From NCBI GenBank assembly GCA_965238025.1, contig OZ250162.1:868001-932000 (forward strand): DNA of 64,000 nt, written 5' to 3'. Positions within the stretch are counted from its first letter, which is position 1; every line of letters begins with the position of its first letter. The notes under the pieces are model-generated. The model was given only the letters and a program-made list of their open reading frames with translations. It searched no databases and was not told where the DNA came from. Positions 27,012 to 35,829 of this stretch are shown here, in pieces. The translations under genes and the position numbers were made by a program. The stretch is from Pelagihabitans sp965238025 (lineage in GTDB: Bacteria > Bacteroidota > Bacteroidia > Flavobacteriales > Flavobacteriaceae).

Positions 27012-30000
27012 CTAGTGTTTTTCAATAAATAATTTCGTGTTTACCTCATCGAAGGCAACGGCTGTTCCCATTTCAAGCTTTTCCTCAAAATCAAGTTCTG
27101 CTGTTAACGTTTCTGTCTTAATATAACTCAAATTACTTTCAACAGCCTTTTCTACCAGCCCGTCTTTTAGGATTTTAACATCAATTTTATCGGTCACTTC
27201 AAAACCAGAATCCTTTCTTATGTTCTGGATCCGGTTAACCAATTCCCTTGCAATACCTTCCTTTCTTAAGTCATCACTAATAGAAACATCCAAGGCAACC
27301 GTTAATGGGCCTGAGCTTGCTACCAACCAACCTTCAATATCCTGCGATGTTATTTCTACATCGGATAACTGTAAATTAATTATTTTATTTTTAATTTCAA
27401 GGGATATTTCGCCCTTCTGTTCAATTTCTTGGATATCTTCCTGCCCCAATTTTGCAACTTCTTGGGCAATCTCTTTCATATCTTTACCAAATTTAGGGCC
27501 CAAAGTCTTGAAATTTGGCTTTACTTGTTTCACTAAAATTCCCGAAGCATCATCAAGCAGTTCAATCTCTTTAACATTGACTTCTGATTTGATTAGCTCC
27601 GCTACCGCTTCTATTTCCAGTTTTTGTCTTTCATCAAGAACAGGAATCATAATTTTCTGTAACGGCTGGCGAACTTTTATTTTTTCTTTTTGGCGAATAG
27701 AAAGTACCAAGGACGAAATTGTTTGCGCGTTTTCCATTTTACGTTCCAAAGCCGAATCTATTATTGCGGCATCGCACAATGGGAATTCGGATAAATGAAC
27801 ACTATCAAAATCTTCGGTCTGAGTAACAGCTGTCAAATCTTTATATAATCGATCCATAAAAAAGGGAGCGACCGGTGCGGATAGTTTTGCCACGGTAACC
27901 AAACAGGTATAGAGTGTTTGATAGGCCGATATTTTATCCTTTTGGTAATCCCCTTTCCAAAAACGTCTTCTACACAAGCGAACATACCAGTTACTAAGGT
28001 ATTCTTGAACATAATTTGATATAGCCCTGGTTGCCTTTGTAGGCTCATAGTCCGCGTAGGCTTCATCTACCGTTTGTATTAATGAATGCAGTTCGGATAG
28101 GATCCAACGGTCTATTTCGGGACGTTCGTTCAGTGGAATGTCATCCTCCGAATAAGAAAATTCGTCAATATTTGCATACAGACAAAAGAAGGAATAGGTA
28201 TTATACAGTGTTCCGAAAAATTTTCTTTTTACTTCAACGATCCCATCAATATCAAACTTTAAGTTGTCCCAAGGGTTGGCATTGCTAATCATGTACCAAC
28301 GGGTGGCGTCTGCCCCATGTTCGTTCATGGTCTCAAAAGGATCTGCCGCATTCCCAAGCCGTTTGGACATTTTTTTGCCTTCCTTGTCCAGAACCAGCCC
28401 ATTAGACACTACATTTTTATAAGCAACGGAGTCAAAAACCATTGTACCAATAGCGTGCAATGTGTAAAACCACCCTCGGGTCTGATCAACGCCTTCTGCG
28501 ATAAAATCAGCTGGATATGTTTTGCCTTCATCAATCAGTTCTGCATTCTCAAACGGATAATGCCATTGGGCATAGGGCATTGAACCACTATCGAACCAAA
28601 CATCTATCAAGTCGTTTTCACGCTTCATCGGCTTACCGGAAGGCGAGACTAGGGTAATTTGGTCCACAATGTTTTTATGAAGATCTACGGTATCATAGTT
28701 CTCTTCCGACATATCGCCGACCTCAAAATCTTCGAAAATGTCTTTTTTCAAAACGCCGGCCGCCAGTGCTTTTGCCATTTCTGCCTTTAATTCGGCAAGA
28801 GATCCTACAATTAGTTCTTCATTACCATCCTTCGTACGCCAAATGGGCAATGGAATACCCCAATAACGGGACCGCGAAAGATTCCAATCATTGGCATTGG
28901 CCAACCAGTTGCCAAAGCGACCTTCGCCGGTTGATTTTGGTTTCCAATTAATGGTCTGGTTCAGTTCGTACATCCGGTCTTTGATATCAGTAACCTTAAT
29001 GAACCAAGAATCCAACGGATAATATAGAATAGGTTTATCGGTACGCCAACAGTTAGGGTAACTGTGCACATACTTTTCAACCTTAAATGCCTTGTTTTCT
29101 TCTTTAAGCTTGATTGCGATTTCTACATCAACCGATCTTTCCGGTGCTTCACCATCATCATAGTATTCATTTTTAACATACTTGCCCCCAAACTCTTTTA
29201 ATTCGGGTCTAAACCTTCCTTGAAGGTCTACCAAGGGAACCGGGTTGTTGTTTTCATCTAAAACCAACATTGGTGGGATTTCCGGTACAGCCTGTTTTGC
29301 TACCAAGGCATCATCCGCACCAAAGGTGGGTGCCGTATGTACGATTCCGGTACCGTCTTCCGTAGTTACAAAATCCCCAGAAATGACTCGAAATGCATTT
29401 TCTGCATTCTCATAAGGCAGTACATAATCTATAAGTTGTTCATACTTGATTCCTATAATATCTTTGCCCCTAAACTCCTTCACCACATAAAAGGGTATTT
29501 TTTTATCTCCTGAACTATAGTCCAATAGTTCAGGTTTTGATTCGACTTCATTGTACTTGCCCGCAAATTGCTTGGCAACCAAGTTTTTTGCCAGAATCAC
29601 GTTCATGGGCTTAAAAGTGTACTGATTATAGGTTTCAACTAGGACATAGTCGATTTTAACCCCTACCGTCAAAGCTGTATTGGAGGGCAGCGTCCACGGA
29701 GTGGTCGTCCATGCAAGAAGGTAAACATCACCTTCATTCTGGAGAAAATCCGGGAGGCTACTTTCTATTGTTCTGAATTGCGCGGTTACTGTGGTATCCG
29801 TAATATCCTGATAGGTTCCTGGTTGGTTCAGCTCGTGTGAGCTCAAACCCGTGCCCGCTTTTGGGGAATAGGGTTGTATGGTATAACCCTTATAAATCAA
29901 TCCCTTATCGTAAATCTGTTTTAACAACCACCAAACCGACTCCATATATTTAGACTTGTAAGTAATATAGGGGTCGTTCATATCCACCCAATACCCAACT

Positions 30001-30410
30001 TGTTCGGTCATTCGGTTCCAAACATCGGTATACCTCATTACGGCTTTTTTACAGGCCGCATTGTATTCTTCAACCGAAATTTTCTTTCCTATGTCCTCCT
30101 TTGTGATTCCAAGTTCTTTCTCTACCCCCAGCTCAATAGGTAGCCCATGAGTATCCCAGCCTGCCTTTCGCTTTACTTGAAATCCTTTCATGGTTTTGTA
30201 TCGCGGAAAAATATCTTTGATAGTCCGCGCCATAACATGGTGTATTCCCGGCATCCCGTTTGCCGAGGGTGGGCCTTCATAAAAGACGTAACTAGGCTTG
30301 CCTTTTCTTGTGGAAACGCTTTTTTCGAAAATTTTGTTTTCTTTCCAGTACTCCAAAATCCCTTCTGCGACCTTCGGAAGGTCCAATCCTTTATATTCTG
30401 CGAACTTCAT
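27012..30410 (-). CDS. ileS: Isoleucyl-tRNA synthetase, IleRS2 type with altered HIGH motif
   Basis: Cytosolic class I enzyme that charges tRNA-Ile. 1132 residues, larger than the ~940-residue IleRS1 type, and it lacks the C-terminal zinc-binding CxxC domain, both features of the eukaryote-like IleRS2 form. In order: catalytic core with AGWDTHGLPIE, the editing domain (TTTPWTLPSNTALTVG, ending near GTGIVHTAPTFG), KMSKR loop (KEGKKMSKRLGN) and a long anticodon-binding part. The class I signature reads ANGMPGIHH, so HxGH is replaced by GIHH with positions one and three swapped. An exact -7 element lies at 30444-30451. It is followed at two bases by the DksA-like gene. Confidence 0.98.
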   Translation of the reverse strand: MKFAEYKGLDLPKVAEGILEYWKENKIFEKSVSTRKGKPSYVFYEGPPSANGMPGIHHVMARTIKDIFPRYKTMKGFQVKRKAGWDTHGLPIELGVEKELGITKEDIGKKISVEEYNAACKKAVMRYTDVWNRMTEQVGYWVDMNDPYITYKSKYMESVWWLLKQIYDKGLIYKGYTIQPYSPKAGTGLSSHELNQPGTYQDITDTTVTAQFRTIESSLPDFLQNEGDVYLLAWTTTPWTLPSNTALTVGVKIDYVLVETYNQYTFKPMNVILAKNLVAKQFAGKYNEVESKPELLDYSSGDKKIPFYVVKEFRGKDIIGIKYEQLIDYVLPYENAENAFRVISGDFVTTEDGTGIVHTAPTFGADDALVAKQAVPEIPPMLVLDENNNPVPLVDLQGRFRPELKEFGGKYVKNEYYDDGEAPERSVDVEIAIKLKEENKAFKVEKYVHSYPNCWRTDKPILYYPLDSWFIKVTDIKDRMYELNQTINWKPKSTGEGRFGNWLANANDWNLSRSRYWGIPLPIWRTKDGNEELIVGSLAELKAEMAKALAAGVLKKDIFEDFEVGDMSEENYDTVDLHKNIVDQITLVSPSGKPMKRENDLIDVWFDSGSMPYAQWHYPFENAELIDEGKTYPADFIAEGVDQTRGWFYTLHAIGTMVFDSVAYKNVVSNGLVLDKEGKKMSKRLGNAADPFETMNEHGADATRWYMISNANPWDNLKFDIDGIVEVKRKFFGTLYNTYSFFCLYANIDEFSYSEDDIPLNERPEIDRWILSELHSLIQTVDEAYADYEPTKATRAISNYVQEYLSNWYVRLCRRRFWKGDYQKDKISAYQTLYTCLVTVAKLSAPVAPFFMDRLYKDLTAVTQTEDFDSVHLSEFPLCDAAIIDSALERKMENAQTISSLVLSIRQKEKIKVRQPLQKIMIPVLDERQKLEIEAVAELIKSEVNVKEIELLDDASGILVKQVKPNFKTLGPKFGKDMKEIAQEVAKLGQEDIQEIEQKGEISLEIKNKIINLQLSDVEITSQDIEGWLVASSGPLTVALDVSISDDLRKEGIARELVNRIQNIRKDSGFEVTDKIDVKILKDGLVEKAVESNLSYIKTETLTAELDFEEKLEMGTAVAFDEVNTKLFIEKH

Positions 30411-30443
30411 ACGAAATACTTCTAATACTGCGGTTTAAGGCTG

Positions 30444-30451
30444 CAAAATTA
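30444..30451 (-). promoter_or_regulatory. -7 element for ileS
   Basis: TAATTTTG on the minus strand, an exact TAnnTTTG match, 33 bases before the ileS ATG. No clear -33 TTG at normal spacing. Confidence 0.5.
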
Positions 30452-30550
30452 GGCATTTCTGGTTGAATTTTTAGCCTTCAAATGACGCTAAATCGGCGTT
30501 TGTGAATAAGAAATGTTAAAAAATACATCCGAAGAAAGGTTTGTATCGTA

Positions 30551-30558
30551 TATATTTG
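30551..30558 (+). promoter_or_regulatory. -7 element for the Ala-rich lipoprotein
   Basis: TATATTTG, an exact TAnnTTTG match, 33 bases before the ATG at 30592. Confidence 0.55.
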
Positions 30559-30591
30559 CGGTTATTAAGTATAAACGTAAAACTAAACGAA

Positions 30592-31014
30592 ATGAAAAAA
30601 GTACTTTTAGGTTCAATTTTAATGTTAGCATTAAGCATCTCTTTTGTATCATGTAGAGAAACTGCACAAGGGGCAAAAGCTGACATGGAAGATGCTGCAG
30701 ACGCGGTTGGTGATGCTGCAGGTGATGCAGTTGATGCTGCTGGTGATGCTGCCGATGCTGTTGGTGATGCTGCAGGTGATGCAGTTGATGCTGCTGGTAA
30801 TGCAATTGAAAAAACTGGTGAAGCAATGGAAGATGCTGCTGGTAATGCTGTAGACAAAGCCAAAGAAGTTGGTAGCGATATCAAAGATGGTGTTAAGGAT
30901 GCCGCGAACAAAACTGGTGAGGCTATGGATAAGGCCGCTGACGATGTTAAAGATGGTGTTAAGGATGCTGTGAATAAAACAGCTGACGCCGCCAAAGAAG
31001 CAGTAAAGGACTAA
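30592..31014 (+). CDS. Ala/Asp-rich repeat lipoprotein
   Basis: A 140-residue lipoprotein (MKKVLLGSILMLALSISFVSC, Cys near 21). After the lipid anchor the whole protein is low complexity: an 18-residue unit starting VGDAAGDAVDAAG is repeated, followed by Lys-richer units (IKDGVKDAANKTGEAM and VKDGVKDAVNKTADAA). The 11-residue-like spacing of Ala and charged residues predicts one long amphipathic helix, like YtxH or LEA-type stress proteins. It may protect or space envelope components; no enzyme role is visible. It has its own promoter and terminator. The start at 30592 follows the -7 element and gives the signal peptide. Confidence 0.8.
   Translation: MKKVLLGSILMLALSISFVSCRETAQGAKADMEDAADAVGDAAGDAVDAAGDAADAVGDAAGDAVDAAGNAIEKTGEAMEDAAGNAVDKAKEVGSDIKDGVKDAANKTGEAMDKAADDVKDGVKDAVNKTADAAKEAVKD
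30706..30798 (+). repeat. 54-base tandem repeat inside the lipoprotein gene
   Basis: Two consecutive 54-base units start at 30706 and 30760. The first 39 bases of each (starting GTTGGTGATGCTGCAGG) are identical, suggesting recent duplication by slippage. Confidence 0.8.
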
Positions 31015-31040
31015 GTATCCTTTTTTACTTCGCAACTATC

Positions 31041-31076
31041 AAAAAACCCCGATGAGAAAACTCATCGGGGTTTTTT
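31041..31076. terminator. Bidirectional terminator
   Basis: AAAAAACCCCGATGAG / CTCATCGGGGTTTTTT, a perfect palindrome between the convergent stops at 31014 and 31079. Confidence 0.88.
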
Positions 31077-31078
31077 GA

Positions 31079-33490
31079 TTAAAAATGGTATCCTAGGCCA
31101 AGAATCAGGTTGGTTCCCGGCGCTACTATCCCGGATGAATAGGAACGATACCGTTGATTTGTAATGTTCTCTAGCCCTAGGGTGCCCATAAAGGCATTCG
31201 ATATTTTGTATTGGGTTCGCAGGTTGAGTGTGTACCAAGAAGGTGAATAAGGGTTCCCATTCGAGTCGGTGGCATATATATATTCCTTGCTTCGTTCAGA
31301 AACTGCCAAATCATCAAAAGGTATTTCACCGTTGTAATTGAGAAATAGATTCGTTTGTAATTTTTGGTTTTTCCATATAAAATGAAGGTCTGCGAAAGTG
31401 GGGGCCACATGTCTTCCCGGAGAATCGGTGCCATCATCTTCCTCTTCTATGCCTTCGGTAAGGGTAAGGTTAGATTTTATGGATAAGTTATCTGTAAGGA
31501 AGGCTTCCACCCCAAATTCAAAGCCATAAACATATGCTTTTGCGGCATTTTGGATGGCCTGCACCCTGCTTAACTCACCATTGTACTCAATTTCAGCCTG
31601 CCCATTAAAGAGAAAATCCCTTCTAACCAAGGCATCAACCAAATAGGTATAGAAGGTCGCGCCTTTTATAACAAGTTTGTCGTTGAAATTCTTACTGATT
31701 CCCAGTTCGGCATTATACGCATATTCCGGGACCAAATCGGCATTTGGCACGACTACCGCTCCTGGTTCCGAATCAAATACTTTACCAACATCATCAATAT
31801 TGGGCGAACGAAAACCGGTCGAGCCATTAGCCGTAATTTGCAGATTCGCCTGAGGAAACCAACTGATTCCTAAGCTACCCGTTAACGCACCGTTGTTCAG
31901 ATTGGCATCATCAAACGGAAACGGATAGAAGGTCTTGTCAAAAAGGGCATCTATCCATACATGGCTATACCGCAGTCCTGTAAGTACCGTTAAATTAGGT
32001 CGGGCTTTGTATTCACCACTCACATACCCCGCAATGGTTTGCCATGTAGAGCCGTCCGGATACCGCGATGCGGCATTCAAAACCTGGTTGGTTTCCAAAT
32101 TGGTTTGGACGCCCTGGGATCTTACCTTGTTAAAAACATATTCGCCCCCATAGTACAATCTCAGGTTTCCAATTTTTTTGTTCTCAAAATCGACGTTCGT
32201 GGAAAGTGCATCTACCTTTTCTTTTGTAGAAAAAAGATCCGATACTCCGAAGTCTCGGTCGTTCCTGCTTTCTACAAAATGTTGATATGCTGTTGTTATT
32301 TTAAGTCCATCATAAAATTTATTTTTCCCTTTTTGGGCCAGTTGAAAATTAGTCATCAACCATTTCTGGGGGCCATAGTACCACTCGGCAGACTGCAACC
32401 CATCGCCCTCACTATTTGGGCGTATTAAACGGTCATACCTGGAATAATCCGAGGTTTCTGAATAATGTGCATTTAAATTGAACAGCCAATTTTTATTCGG
32501 TTTAAAAGCAATCTTTTGCATAAGATTGATTTGATTGTATGCTGTAGGGAGCTGTTCTTCCGCATTCGGATTGGCTACCAATACATCTTGCCCATTGAGC
32601 CTACGAACATAGTTAGGGCGTAGGTACGAATCGGGGCCATTGGTTCCCATCTTTTGATTGCCAAAATCATTATAGGTCAGACTGGTAAGGAACGCCCATT
32701 TCTTCTTTCCAAAGTTTACATCAAAATGCCCTGTATTTTCATCATTGGCCGAAGAGAATCTATAGTTCGCATTACCCGTGACCAACAAGCTATCCAGGCC
32801 TGAAAATAGAGGTGTTTTGGTATAAAAGTTCATTACGCCACCCATCGCATCACTACCATAAATTACCGATCCCGGTCCAAAAATAACTTCGGTATTTTTA
32901 ATTGTAAACGGGTCGATCGAAATGACATTTTGTAAATTTCCGCCCCTAAAAATAGCATTGTTCATGCGAACACCATCTACTGAAAGTAGCAATCTATTTG
33001 TAGAAAAGCCCCTGATCATTGGGCTGCCACCACCCAATTGACTTTTTTGAACGAATACTTTACCGCTGCCTTGTAACGCATCTGCCGAAGTCTGTGGATT
33101 GGCGAAGGCAATTTCACGCGCATCTATAGATGCTATTTTCTGTGGAATATCCTTTTTCTGTTGTTCCCATTTAGAAACGGACATGACCACCTCATCTAGC
33201 TGCTCTGCCTTTAAAACCAGGGACATTCTACCCTTCTGCCTCAAAATTTGCGCCTTGGTACTTTTTCGAATTTGATATCCAATATGTTTGAAAGTGATGC
33301 GCTCGCCATTTCCAAAAATCTGAAGATCGCACTTGCCATCAAAGTCGGTAATCACAGTTTTAGATTTATCCGAATTGTATATGGCAACATTAAGAATTGG
33401 TTCTTGGGTGTCAATGTCAAGAACAGTGATTTCCTGTGCGGAAATCAATTGAAAAAGCAGCAGAAATATACCAAAGACAATCTTGCGCAT
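31079..33490 (-). CDS. TonB-dependent receptor, heme/hemoglobin-receptor type
   Basis: An 803-residue outer-membrane receptor. Signal MRKIVFGIFLLLFQLISAQ; a short carboxypeptidase-like domain (EITVLDIDTQEPILNVAIYN); plug with SKLGGGSPMIRGF-like text (QLGGGSPMIRGFSTNRLLL, VDGVRMNNAIFRGGNLQNV, FGPGSVIYGSDAMGGVMNF), and a barrel ending LILGLGYHF. The plug wording and the barrel motif GFRSPNIDD ... VPNADLVPEYAY, which resembles the FRAP/NPNL region, point to the heme/hemoglobin/transferrin group, so iron or heme is the likely cargo. The ATG at 33490 comes one base after the recO stop; an upstream in-frame ATG (33508) would overlap recO. Confidence 0.92.
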   Translation of the reverse strand: MRKIVFGIFLLLFQLISAQEITVLDIDTQEPILNVAIYNSDKSKTVITDFDGKCDLQIFGNGERITFKHIGYQIRKSTKAQILRQKGRMSLVLKAEQLDEVVMSVSKWEQQKKDIPQKIASIDAREIAFANPQTSADALQGSGKVFVQKSQLGGGSPMIRGFSTNRLLLSVDGVRMNNAIFRGGNLQNVISIDPFTIKNTEVIFGPGSVIYGSDAMGGVMNFYTKTPLFSGLDSLLVTGNANYRFSSANDENTGHFDVNFGKKKWAFLTSLTYNDFGNQKMGTNGPDSYLRPNYVRRLNGQDVLVANPNAEEQLPTAYNQINLMQKIAFKPNKNWLFNLNAHYSETSDYSRYDRLIRPNSEGDGLQSAEWYYGPQKWLMTNFQLAQKGKNKFYDGLKITTAYQHFVESRNDRDFGVSDLFSTKEKVDALSTNVDFENKKIGNLRLYYGGEYVFNKVRSQGVQTNLETNQVLNAASRYPDGSTWQTIAGYVSGEYKARPNLTVLTGLRYSHVWIDALFDKTFYPFPFDDANLNNGALTGSLGISWFPQANLQITANGSTGFRSPNIDDVGKVFDSEPGAVVVPNADLVPEYAYNAELGISKNFNDKLVIKGATFYTYLVDALVRRDFLFNGQAEIEYNGELSRVQAIQNAAKAYVYGFEFGVEAFLTDNLSIKSNLTLTEGIEEEDDGTDSPGRHVAPTFADLHFIWKNQKLQTNLFLNYNGEIPFDDLAVSERSKEYIYATDSNGNPYSPSWYTLNLRTQYKISNAFMGTLGLENITNQRYRSYSSGIVAPGTNLILGLGYHF

Positions 33491-33491
33491 A

Positions 33492-34211
33492 CTAGCTAAA
33501 AACTTCATTTAAAATGGCAAGGGATTTGGGTTTTCGAAATCCCTGCAAATGTAATTCAAAATATAGAACAAGGGATTTTAAAAGGTCGCGACGTTGGGTC
33601 TTACTTATTCTTACTGTATCCAGTGCATCAAAATTTATGCCCAAGAAGGATCTAAAATGAGTTAAATTTTCACCTGTGAGGATAGGGTTCAACGATGGCG
33701 TATTGGTAAACTCACCTTCCAAGAGGTCAAAACAGGGAGCATTCGATTCGCTTGTATCAGGAAAAAAACCCAAATATTTGCTCAGTTGTAATAAAAAATA
33801 AATATGGAAATTAGAGACTTTTTCATGAATATCCAACCATTGTAGCGAGGCTTCTAAAAAATCAAAAAGTCCTTGGTTGGGCTGTTCTTCACGAATGCTA
33901 TTACTCAAGATTTCTGAAAGGAACATCGTTAGCGCATTTTTATCAATTTGGGCATGTAGCGTTTGATAATGATAATTTAGTTTCGCCTCTCGAATAGTTT
34001 CTAGTGTTCCTTTGTTGCGATGGTTTGCTACCAGTTCCAGTTGGGTGAGCGGTTGAAACAAAGCTGCCCTTAACTTGCCTTTTTTTGAGGTCAAAACTCC
34101 TTTGAGCAGGTAACTTTTTAGTCCGTCAGATGCTGTAAATGCTTTTACAATAAGGCTTGTATCCCCATATTTTAGAGAAGAAAGCACTATCGCGTTAGTA
34201 GTTACTTGCAT
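33492..34211 (-). CDS. recO: DNA repair protein RecO
   Basis: A 239-residue mediator that helps load RecA at gaps together with RecR. The N-terminal OB fold is visible (TTNAIVLSSLKYGDTSLIVKA, YLLKGVLTSKKGKLRAALFQ), followed by a helical domain (FLSEILSNSIREEQPNQGLF, IYFLLQLSKYLGFFPD). Zinc-finger Cys are mostly absent, which is usual for Bacteroidota RecO. The receptor gene follows with a one-base gap, so the two are likely co-transcribed despite unrelated roles. Confidence 0.95.
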   Translation of the reverse strand: MQVTTNAIVLSSLKYGDTSLIVKAFTASDGLKSYLLKGVLTSKKGKLRAALFQPLTQLELVANHRNKGTLETIREAKLNYHYQTLHAQIDKNALTMFLSEILSNSIREEQPNQGLFDFLEASLQWLDIHEKVSNFHIYFLLQLSKYLGFFPDTSESNAPCFDLLEGEFTNTPSLNPILTGENLTHFRSFLGINFDALDTVRISKTQRRDLLKSLVLYFELHLQGFRKPKSLAILNEVFS

Positions 34212-34261
34212 TGGGTAAGGTTGAATTACGCAAAGATAAGTTTAAAAAAATATGAGATTAG

Positions 34262-34370
34262 AAATACGAGGTTTGAGGTTAAAAAGCTAAGACCTGAAGT
34301 TTTGTAAAACTTCAGGTCTTTTACTTTGTACTCCTGCCGGCAGGCAGGTCTAACTTTGTACCTCGTATTT
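34262..34370. repeat. MITE-like intergenic element
   Basis: AATACGAGGT (34262-34271) and its inverse ACCTCGTATT (34361-34370) flank about 90 bases holding a strong 15-bp hairpin (34289-34323) and a CCTGCCGGCAGG palindrome. ACTTTGTAC occurs twice inside. The right inverted repeat runs to the gdhA stop. Confidence 0.5.
34289..34323. terminator. Hairpin between gdhA and recO
   Basis: AAGACCTGAAGTTTT / AAAACTTCAGGTCTT perfect stem with a 2-base loop and a T-rich flank on the + side. It may end gdhA transcription although the minus-strand T run is weak. Confidence 0.5.
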
Positions 34371-35725
34371 TAAATAACCCCTTGTGCAAGCATGGCATCT
34401 GCAACTTTTACGAAACCTGCAATATTTGCACCTTTTACGTAGTTGCAATATCCACCTTTTTCCTTACCGTACTGAATACAAGAATCATGAATATCTTCCA
34501 TAATGGCTTTGAGCCTGCCATCTACTTCCTCCCTTGTCCAGCTGATACGGAGTGAGTTTTGCGACATTTCCAAACCTGAAGTTGCCACTCCTCCAGCATT
34601 AGAGGCCTTACCTGGGGCAAAAAGAATTTTTGACTTTTCGAACTCGTGAATGGCTTCGGGGGTAGAAGGCATATTAGCGCCTTCGGCCACACAAATACAC
34701 TTACCTTTCAAGAGTTTTTTGGCATCGGCACCGGTTAACTCGTTTTGGGTGGCGCATGGCAATGCGATATCGCATTTTACCTCCCAAGGTGTTTTCCCTT
34801 TCACAAACTTAGCAGATTTGTATTTCTTTGCATATTCGCTAATTCTACCGCGTTTATTATTTTTTAAATCCATTACGAAGGCCAATTTTTTCTTATCTAT
34901 TCCTTCGGAATCATAAATATAACCAGAAGAATCAGATAAGGTAACTACCTTGCCCCCTAAGTGTAATACTTTCTCCGCAGCAAATTGAGCTACATTTCCA
35001 GAACCTGAAATAACTACCGTTTTCCCTTCTACGCTTTCTTCTCTCGTGCCCAACATGCTTTGTGCAAAATATACCGTTCCATAACCTGTAGCTTCCGGAC
35101 GAATCAACGATCCTCCCCAAGAACGACCCTTGCCGGTTAGTACACCAGTAAATTCGTTGCGGATTTTTTTATACATCCCAAAAAGGAAGCCTATTTCCCT
35201 TCCGCCAACGCCAATATCTCCGGCAGGAACATCGGTATTTGGACCAATATGACGACTCAATTCAGTCATAAAAGCATGGCAAAAGCGCATTACCTCATCA
35301 TCAGATTTTCCTTTTGGATCAAAATCAGACCCTCCTTTACCACCTCCCATTGGTAATGTGGTAAGGCTATTTTTAAAGACTTGCTCAAATGCCAAAAACT
35401 TTAAAATACTCGCATTTACTGATGGGTGAAAGCGCAATCCGCCTTTATAAGGTCCTATGGCCGAATTCATTTGAATACGATAGCCTCGGTTTACGTGAAT
35501 GTCTCCTTTGTCATCAACCCACGATACCCTGAAAGACAAAAGTCTTTCTGGTTCTACCATTCGCAATAAGATGTTTTTACCACTATATATTTTCTTTCTG
35601 GCGATATAAGGAATTACCGTTTCGGCTACTTCCTGTACCGCTTGAATGAACTCCGGTTCATGACCATTTCTGGTCCTGACCTCATCCATAAACTTATCAA
35701 TTTTAGATTGCGTTTTTGCGTCCAT
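34370..35725 (-). CDS. gdhA: NADP-type glutamate dehydrogenase
   Basis: Cytosolic enzyme that makes glutamate from 2-oxoglutarate and ammonia. 451 residues, the size of hexameric GDH of the GdhA class. Motifs: substrate-binding GPYKGGLRFHPSVNASILKF, catalytic Lys in LPMGGGKGGSDFDPKG, DVPAGDIGVGGREIGFLFG, the Rossmann GSGNVAQFAAEKV, and CVAEGANMPSTPEA. The final QGVI end is typical. Alone in its unit, with an exact -7 element at 35772-35779 about 47 bases before the ATG. The nearest neighbours are metB-like and recO, with no functional link evident. Confidence 0.97.
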   Translation of the reverse strand: MDAKTQSKIDKFMDEVRTRNGHEPEFIQAVQEVAETVIPYIARKKIYSGKNILLRMVEPERLLSFRVSWVDDKGDIHVNRGYRIQMNSAIGPYKGGLRFHPSVNASILKFLAFEQVFKNSLTTLPMGGGKGGSDFDPKGKSDDEVMRFCHAFMTELSRHIGPNTDVPAGDIGVGGREIGFLFGMYKKIRNEFTGVLTGKGRSWGGSLIRPEATGYGTVYFAQSMLGTREESVEGKTVVISGSGNVAQFAAEKVLHLGGKVVTLSDSSGYIYDSEGIDKKKLAFVMDLKNNKRGRISEYAKKYKSAKFVKGKTPWEVKCDIALPCATQNELTGADAKKLLKGKCICVAEGANMPSTPEAIHEFEKSKILFAPGKASNAGGVATSGLEMSQNSLRISWTREEVDGRLKAIMEDIHDSCIQYGKEKGGYCNYVKGANIAGFVKVADAMLAQGVI

Positions 35726-35771
35726 AAAGTATTAGGAATAAATTGTTTTTATTGATTTTGAGATATAACGG

Positions 35772-35779
35772 CAAAATTA
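35772..35779 (-). promoter_or_regulatory. -7 element for gdhA
   Basis: TAATTTTG on the minus strand, an exact TAnnTTTG match, 46 bases before the gdhA ATG. Confidence 0.5.
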
Positions 35780-35829
35780 TGACATTCCTATAATTTAACC
35801 CTACTTTTTTTAAAAATTCAATAAATTAA

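Noticed and set aside
30706..30798. Possible CRISPR-like repeat array
   Set aside because: Units are coding, directly adjacent without spacers, and keep the reading frame; a protein repeat explains them.
30516..30995. A long antisense frame opposite the Ala-rich lipoprotein
   Set aside because: Its Ala/Ser/Pro-rich wording is the mirror of the repeat codons; the plus-strand gene has the signal peptide, promoter and terminator.
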